In this document: in pieces, positions 58,158-64,000 of the stretch
Position numbering within the stretch: the stretch's first letter is position 1
Layout: each line of letters opens with the position of its first letter
From: Eucalyptus grandis
Taxonomy: Eukaryota > Streptophyta > Magnoliopsida > Myrtales > Myrtaceae
Direction of reading: 5' to 3'
DNA length: 64,000 bases
Assembly (NCBI RefSeq): GCF_016545825.1
Contig: NC_052614.1
Location: forward strand, 23,082,559 to 23,146,558
Position numbers and translations under genes: made by a program
The notes under the pieces: model-generated
The model's database searches: none
Seen by the model: the letters and a program-made list of their open reading frames with translations, nothing else
What the model was told of the DNA's origin: nothing

Positions 58158-59404
58158 TTAATTTGACTGGTTTTGATGAATCTCGCTCTTTGGAACATTG
58201 AGAGCAGTAGGTACTACTGAAACAGAGGACTTCATTTTAAGCAAGGCAGCTTCAACCTGAAGATGACCCTGCTGATCTGAGGTGCCTTTTAACTTTTCCC
58301 CCTGCATATAATGATCCCTTCTTTGTGCTGGCTGAGATATGACAACAATTTGTCCAGATTGTTGTGGCTGCACCTTCTCAGACATGTGGAGGTCTTGCAT
58401 AACACTTGGCTGAGTTGATGATGCAGGGGTTGTACCACTCGAGGGAAACAGGGCAGTTTTTTATCGATGAGTAGAGGAGGCTTCAACATGCTGGTCATTA
58501 AGCCCAGAGGGTGAGAGAGGCACTTCAGAAGTGGGGAGCGCAAGGGTCTTGGTTACTAAGGAAGGATGTGTTTCAGATATAACATCATCCATCTCAGTAG
58601 GGCTAACAAGATCGCCATAAAAGGTATGCCAGTAAGGGCTGTGTTCTCTAACTTCTGATCGTAGCCATTGACCAAAAGCCGTTGATTCCTTACCTGCCAG
58701 TTCTGCAGCAGTGAGGGGAGTTTCTGGACAACTCACAGCAAAGTGGCCTAATCTACCACAAGAGTAGCAGAAATGAGGGAGGCGCTCGTACCTGAAATCA
58801 AGCCAGAAAGTCTTGCCATTAATACGGAGTAAGTGACCTGATTTCAAAGGCTGACTGAGGGTAAGTTCGACCCTAGCTCTTCCTGCTCTGAAATTAGGAG
58901 CCTCCCTAGTGTCTACTCTGGTTTCAATCACTCGTCCCACATGCCGAACCACTTTGTCCAGCATCTGTTCTGAACACCATTCGAGAGGCAGACCGAGAAT
59001 GTGGACCCAAAAGGCACATTTAGAGAAATCATAGCAATGCAACGGCGTGTTAGGAAGCCAAGGTTTTAGGATGACAAGATGACCGAGAACGACCGGGGAC
59101 CTCCATCAAGGATACGATTTTTCTCCTCTACCGAATTAAACCTTACAACATATAGGCCTGTATCACGTTGTGAAAAATCTGCCTGTTCTGCTCTCCATGA
59201 GCGTTTCAGTGTGGATTGAAGAGCCTGGAAATTTACAGATGGGTTTGAAAGGAGATTACCAACTAAAATAAGCTTGCATTCTTCAATTTGTTCCAGCGGT
59301 GGCGGGCCTTCCCAATCTTCCAGCTCATGGTCAGCACAGAGTCTGCCCAATTTGTTGCACGGGGCAGCTATTCGTGACTCCTCCTCCAAGATATTTTCTC
59401 CCAT
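58158..59404 (-). pseudogene. LINE ORF1 (DUF4283 and CCHC zinc-knuckle protein)
   Basis: The ATG at 59404 opens the reading; an in-frame ATG at 59569 also exists but lies in leader-like sequence. The first part (to 59066) is the DUF4283 fold. A frameshift near 59090 moves to the segment 59042-58461, which holds the second half of the fold and the knuckle CYSCGRLGHFAVSC (CX2CX4HX4C, about 58782-58741). After 58461 further frame changes lead to the Gln-rich tail. ORF1 proteins bind RNA and chaperone reverse transcription. Two or more frameshifts make this copy inactive. Confidence 0.8.
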
Positions 59405-59885
59405 GGAAAAGGGGAAAGGGGCGACAAAGGGGAAAGAGCCAACACGAAGAGAAACAGGGGTGAAGTGGTGACGCAGCGTAGAGCAAAGGTTGAGGCGAGT
59501 TTCGAAGAAGGAAGAGGGGGCGAAAAAACCGAAACCCAGGGGAAAAGAAAGCGCGGAAGAGAGCCGCACTTCAACTTGGAACTTGAAGAAGTCTAGTGCT
59601 ATGGCGAAGCGAAGGAAGTTGAGTTCGAGAGAAGGAATTCGTTTGTGAAGCCATCAGAGAGACCAGGAGCGGAAGAAACCGAAGAGGGGAAGGCAAACTA
59701 GAGAAGTAGAGTGAAGAAGAAGCGAAAACTTGCGGGGGAAGAAAAACGCAAAAAAGGGGTTAGGGCAAACTACCGAGAGGGTAGAGAGAAAAGCTCGACA
59801 AGATGAGTAGGTTCTTGGGCAGACCTGATTAAGCACAGAGATTTACCCGACTTATTGAATTTTAGCATGAATAGTGTCATATCAA

Positions 59886-60685
59886 TCAGGTATGGATGGT
59901 TTGGATGGTTGTATTAAGGTCACCATCCCAACGCCCTTCATCATTTTTCTCAGAGGTGAGCACTTTATCTAGTTTGGGTGTGGTTCTCAAGGCACCCTTG
60001 CAGAATATATTCATCTTGGGGCATTGCTTCACAAGAATAAGCACCAACGATGGAAATCTAAAGGCGCAATTTGTCGGGGAGAAGCTCTCGAGGCTCTGCA
60101 AACCATCAAGTATCAACACTTGCAGCTTGAGGAAAGAGATCTCCTCTACTCCATTCCCATCATCTGTTACCACGTCTTCCATTGCATTGCAATCTCTAAA
60201 AATTAGCCGAGCAAGGTGCACCAAGCTTGTCTTGGCTGAGCAAGTGCCCATATGGACTAAACCAGTGCATCCCCGTACTTCTAAGTCCATTAATCTCTGG
60301 AATGAAGTGGGAGATGGAAATATGATTGATAAACGAGGGCACTCCCAAATGAATAGATCTTCAATTTGTTTGAGGATTTCAACCATGAAGGAGCCACCTT
60401 TCCAAACTTGCCTTAGGTTCCATAGCTTACTCAGCCGAAGTCGCTTCAGATTTCCAAGTGCCTTCAAACTCGCTCCCCCATGTTCAAACGCATCTTCTGA
60501 AAATATCTCATCAAATGAACTACAAACTACAAAAAGCACTTCTAAACTGGGGAATCTTTGGAGAAGGAAGTTGGAAGGAAAAGCGACATTTTCATCATTG
60601 TAACATGCCAAGCCCAATTGTCTAAGATTGCCAAAGATGTAATGCTCCATCATCACGACATCCTTCCTCTCTAATCTCAATATCT
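59886..60685 (-). pseudogene. C-terminal LRR exon of a second NBS-LRR gene, stranded
   Basis: After an ACTTAG acceptor (AG at 60687-60686) a frame of about 265 codons runs to TGA at 59888-59886. It has LRR repeats and the WDGDLNTTIQ ending typical of the last exon of At4g27190-like CC-NBS-LRR genes. No upstream exons are found to 61735, so most of the gene is missing. It is not the missing 3' exon of the locus at 12035-18989, because orientation and position would place it upstream of that gene's start. It is open throughout and could still be part of a chimeric transcript. Confidence 0.82.
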
Positions 60686-61735
60686 CTAAGTAAGGAATGA
60701 CCTATTAGGATCAATTGAATTAAGCCACCAAAAACAACACGGTGCACAGCCCTAACGCAATGACTAAAATGCCATTCCATTTTTGGAGATTAATAATATT
60801 TAGTTAATTTCAAGGTATTGGTAAGCCACAAAAATAAATGTTGCTACATTATAAATAAATGTTTGAACTTGTCAAAACTTGTTAACCAATTACTTACATG
60901 TGACTTGATAAGCAAACAAGTTACCCACAGTATTTGACAGTTAACAACCATGTTCATGATGCTTTACCAAAAAAAAAAAGAAAAAGAAACAACCATGTTC
61001 ATGATGCACCATCAGAAAACATAGTTTCATATTTAGAACTATTGACTGCCAGTAACATGCCAAATAAACATAATACTATTTTCTTTAAAAAAAAATTTGC
61101 GGACAAGGAAGGTCAGCTTCAATTAAATAGGTAAACCCCAACCATTAGACATGCCACTAAGATAATGAGCTAGATAAGACACGTGCAGATCGTTAGAAGT
61201 ATGATTGTCTATGCTAGTTAATCCAATAAAAGTTTTTTTCTTTTCCTCCTCAAAGTAAGAACTAGGATTACTATTGTTAAATTATGACTCAAGTTTGAGC
61301 GTTTGCAAAAACGCAATTCGCTGAATATTTTTAAAGATTTACAAAAGAAGAAATATAAAGTAAATTGAAGCAAAGTTTTCTTCAATTGCTGCGGAATCCG
61401 AATCGTGAAGGTGAAGTTCCTCTGCACGAAATTTTACATGGGGCCCAGAGTCAACGTAAAGGACTCCTCTGCAGCTTTTGTCGTGAAGCTCCGAATCCTT
61501 CTTTGGCGTGAAGTTCCTCTGCGTGAAGATTAAAAGGTGGTGGGCCCAAGGTCAAAAGTTTGACCTTGGGCACACACACGTATATACGAACGGAATTCAC
61601 TTTCTTCTTTCGAGATTGTGCGTGGAGCGGCGAAGACCTACGAAAACAGAGAAGTCGCACATCCGAGAAGCCTTTTCACGTCCACGCCGCTTGAGAAGAG
61701 CCGCAAGATCTTGAAGCCGTGCAAATCTGGAACCC
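60686..61735. other. Spacer before the right-hand Copia element
   Basis: AACAACCATGTTCATGATGC occurs twice (about 60944 and 60989) around an A-run. GTGAAGTTCCTCTGC is repeated near 61411 and 61509. Short ORFs are not supported as genes. Confidence 0.5.
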
Positions 61736-61993
61736 TGTTGGAAGATATGCAGAAGATCCTGGAAATATACCGGGAATTGATTGATCCAATTTCTGATTAT
61801 AGAGAATCAATCCAAATATTAGATTGATTTGTAAAATATTACATTGCCTTTTTCTATGTATACATCTTGTAATATAAACAGCAAAAGCCCTGTACATTGA
61901 TTACAAGTGAGAATACAAGAAAATCTTCTCCGTAAACTTCGTCATTCTCTTCTTCTTTATTGTCCGTTCCTTGCTTGCCTTCGGTTTCTGACA
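61736..61993 (+). repeat. 5' LTR, 258 bp
   Basis: Starts TGTTGGAAGATATGC and ends TGACA directly before the primer site. AATATAAAC near 61870 may be the TATA region. No second copy lies in the window, so the start is inferred from the TG...CA form. Confidence 0.75.
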
Positions 61994-62005
61994 TGGTATC
62001 AGAGC
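61994..62005 (+). other. Primer binding site, initiator tRNA-Met type
   Basis: TGGTATCAGAGC follows the LTR end without a gap, as in most plant Copia elements. Confidence 0.88.
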
Positions 62006-62124
62006 TTTGGCTTTAAGCTCCATCTTCCGCAACTGATTGCTTTCGAAGCTGCAAGACAGATCAACGTCTTGATTACAAAAGAATCAAATTCTGTAAGAAG
62101 GAAGAAGAAACGGAATTCTTTACC

Positions 62125-63685
62125 ATGAATCCAGAGAATCTGCTCCCTGCCACTACTGGCGTTCCTTCCATAGGCGACGTCACACCGATGGGAGAGACAC
62201 AAGGCCACAGCACCCGTGCAATACCTGCAATTCCCACAACCCAGCAACAAATCCAGACTGAATGGTAGATATTCTCGGCTCAGGCGAATATGGGGCAGCC
62301 CATTCCGAGCCATCCTTACCAATGGGTACCCTATCCATGGTACGTCGGGCAAGGCCCGAATCCATCATTGCCGGGGGTAACGAGTTACCAGAGTAACGCT
62401 CAGCCCGACAGGAGTCTACCAGCCGCAAGCAGGGCAAACTCAGCCGCTGAGACAGAGCGAGTAAACGGGTTTGGAGAAGCGGGTTCGGGAACAAACCCTC
62501 ACCCGGGACTCTTCAATGCGGGTCATGGAACCGGGTTCAATGGGTCGAGAACAGGGACAAATCCCTACTCGAACCTTTCACTCGGATTTTTACCGTTTCC
62601 GATTACGGCTATCGCCGGCCGACTAGAGCTAGGCGATCCCTTGCACGTATCAACTGCCGACGGTCCAGAGTTGCGACTAATTAGTCTGCAACTGACCGCG
62701 CCAGAAAACTACAACAAATGGTCACAAGACTTTCGGCGGGCCCTCGTGACAAAAGATAAAGACGGTTTCCTCGACGGAACCGTACCAATTCCGTCGAACG
62801 AAAGGCTGGCGAGGCACTGGCGAAAGTGCAATCACCCGATCCGCACTGGATCGGCAACTGCGTCTCTCCAGATGTCGCAGTAGGCCTCCCACCGACGGAA
62901 GATTTGAAAACCATGTGGGACAACATCAAAGAAATGTACGGGAAATTAGACCGAGCAAAAATCTTTTGTCTCATGCAGGAACTCACAGATCTCAAGCAAG
63001 GGAATATGTCCGTCACAGCGGTTTATAACAAACTCTCATCGCTCTGGAACGAGCTCGAGGCCGCGGAAGAAAAACTCGAGGGACCTCCAGAAACTCTCAG
63101 GCAGTACAGATCCATGAAGGAGAGGGAGAAATCCACTCGATTTCTTTTGATATTGAACGAAACATACCTAACATTTCGTTCGCAGATCCTGGTGATAGAT
63201 CCCGTGTCGCCCCTCGGTCAGATTTTCCAGCTGGCCGTCCAAGAAGAGAGCCAGCGGCTCACAGCACCGGAGCAGACACGAGGAGGCAAGGCTGTCGCTC
63301 TCGCTCTTCATGGAGAACGCCGCAGGAGAGAATCGGGGGAAAAAACCCTAGCCCGGGAGAGAGAAAGTCCAAAGGGCTAGGGTTTGCAACCGGAGACAAA
63401 ACCCTTAAAAGGGAAGGAAGCTACGGCTCAGATTCAATCCGGCAATCTGACGGCTCGGATTTCTTGCGGAGATCTGACGACCTTGATTTCCCTCGGAGAT
63501 CTGACGGTCTGCAAGGGGTCGATATATACGCTGCATCGGACGGTGGAGATAATTCCATGATTAAATCATCCGACGGCCAGATCTTTTCCGCATCAATAAG
63601 GAATTTCGGCCAAAATTCAAGGGGGAGAGGTAAATTATACTGTGAGCATTGCAAACGTCCACATCATACCATAGATAATTGCTGA
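62125..63685 (+). pseudogene. Copia gag, broken
   Basis: The ATG at 62125 is followed by an in-frame TAG at 62266-62268. The Pro/Gly/Gln-rich head runs on to 62883, where a frame change near 62830 moves to 62826-63380. That segment holds the gag core with the LRQYRSMKEREKSTRFLL-type helix. The CCHC knuckle CEHCKRPHHTIDNC lies at 63641-63682 in a third frame, followed at once by TGA (63683-63685) where Trp is expected. Assignment to the Copia gag/UBN2 family is firm. Three breaks are independent. Confidence 0.85.
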
Positions 63686-64000
63686 AAATTACATGGAAAG
63701 CCAGGAGAAAAAGGAAAAAAGAAAGAGTATTATGCAGCTTACCAGGTGACTGGACCTAATGGACCAAATAGTGACCGACCAATTACTTATGGGCAATATC
63801 AGCAATTGATGCAGGCACTGCAGAAAGCAGACATTGGAAATAAAGGAGGAAGTTTCTCAGGTATATCCCACTGCCTGATTAATTCAATTTCAAAAAGGGC
63901 ATGGATAGTTGACTCAGGAGCAAATGATCATATCATTTGTGATATAAATTTTTTCTCAAAAATGCATAGGAAATTGGATACGCCCATTTTTGTGCAACTT
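63686..64000 (+). pseudogene. Start of Copia pol: linker and protease, cut by window end
   Basis: It continues in the frame of the zinc knuckle. The aspartic protease active site Asp-Ser-Gly at 63911-63919 is intact, followed by Ala-Asn-Asp-His, normal for the family. The rest lies beyond the window. Confidence 0.83.

Larger units (their letters stand above)
53808..59813 (-). mobile_element. L1-type plant LINE, nearly full length, 17-bp TSD
   Basis: CTTGGGCAGACCTGATT occurs at 53791-53807 and 59814-59830, a perfect 17-bp target-site duplication. Right after the lower copy (minus-strand 3' end) is a short A-tail. Between them, read on the minus strand, come a leader, ORF1 and ORF2 (endonuclease, reverse transcriptase, zf-RVT, RNase H). 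The size, about 6.0 kb, is usual for plant L1 elements. The perfect TSD argues for a recent insertion, yet both ORFs are broken, so the copy was probably defective from arrival or decayed quickly. Confidence 0.92.
61736..64000 (+). mobile_element. Ty1/Copia element, 5' part only (cut by window end)
   Basis: LTR, primer site, gag and the start of pol are in order. The LTR is short (258 bp) and gag differs from the left-hand element, so this is a separate Copia family. It carries stops and frameshifts in gag and is probably not autonomous. The right LTR lies outside the window. Confidence 0.9.

Overview
This is a stretch of a plant nuclear genome. The evidence is spliced GT-AG genes, a coiled-coil NBS-LRR resistance gene, a phenylcoumaran benzylic ether reductase (PCBER)-like gene, an EDR1-type Raf kinase relic, Ty1/Copia elements primed by initiator tRNA-Met, an L1-type plant LINE and many short inverted-repeat elements in AT-rich spacer. 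A woody dicot is the best guess. The species cannot be named from sequence alone. No RNA gene, CRISPR array or bacterial-style operon was seen. Most of the window is transposons and gene relics; only one protein-coding gene reads through intact.

Layout. 1-8974: most of a SIRE/Maximus-like Copia element (5' LTR cut by the window edge, gag, pol, a third envelope-like ORF, 915-bp 3' LTR), with many nonsense and frameshift breaks. 8975-12034: spacer with microsatellites and a GC-cored inverted-repeat element. 12035-18989 (minus): a CC-NBS-LRR gene in four recognisable exon blocks, broken by three stops and a frameshift. 19692-31400: three diverged copies of a local repeat. One carries a 1,217-bp Mutator-like element and a 286-bp MITE, each with a 10-bp target-site duplication (TSD). 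Between the copies lie an old LTR, a TRIM-like pair and a 367-bp CGGTT-rich element with a 5-bp TSD. 31400-36445: degenerate LTR-element remains and a fresh 208-bp tandem duplication. 36446-38288: a decayed EDR1/CTR1-like kinase, followed by a LINE 3' relic. 40491-50883: a tandem PCBER array with one intact five-exon gene (46573-49576, 308 codons) and three broken copies. 51054-52544: a large inverted-repeat element with a GC-rich palindromic core. 53808-59813 (minus): a nearly full-length LINE with a 17-bp TSD, sitting between the last exon of a second NBS-LRR gene (59886-60685) and an unidentified exon (53584-53801). 61736-64000: the 5' part of a second Copia element.

The only predicted working enzyme is the PCBER-like reductase, an NADPH-dependent cytosolic enzyme of the lignan/phenylpropanoid reductase family. 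The relics share a damage pattern: TGG to TGA stops, Asp to Asn changes and AG to AA splice acceptors. This fits cytosine-methylation-driven decay of silenced DNA.
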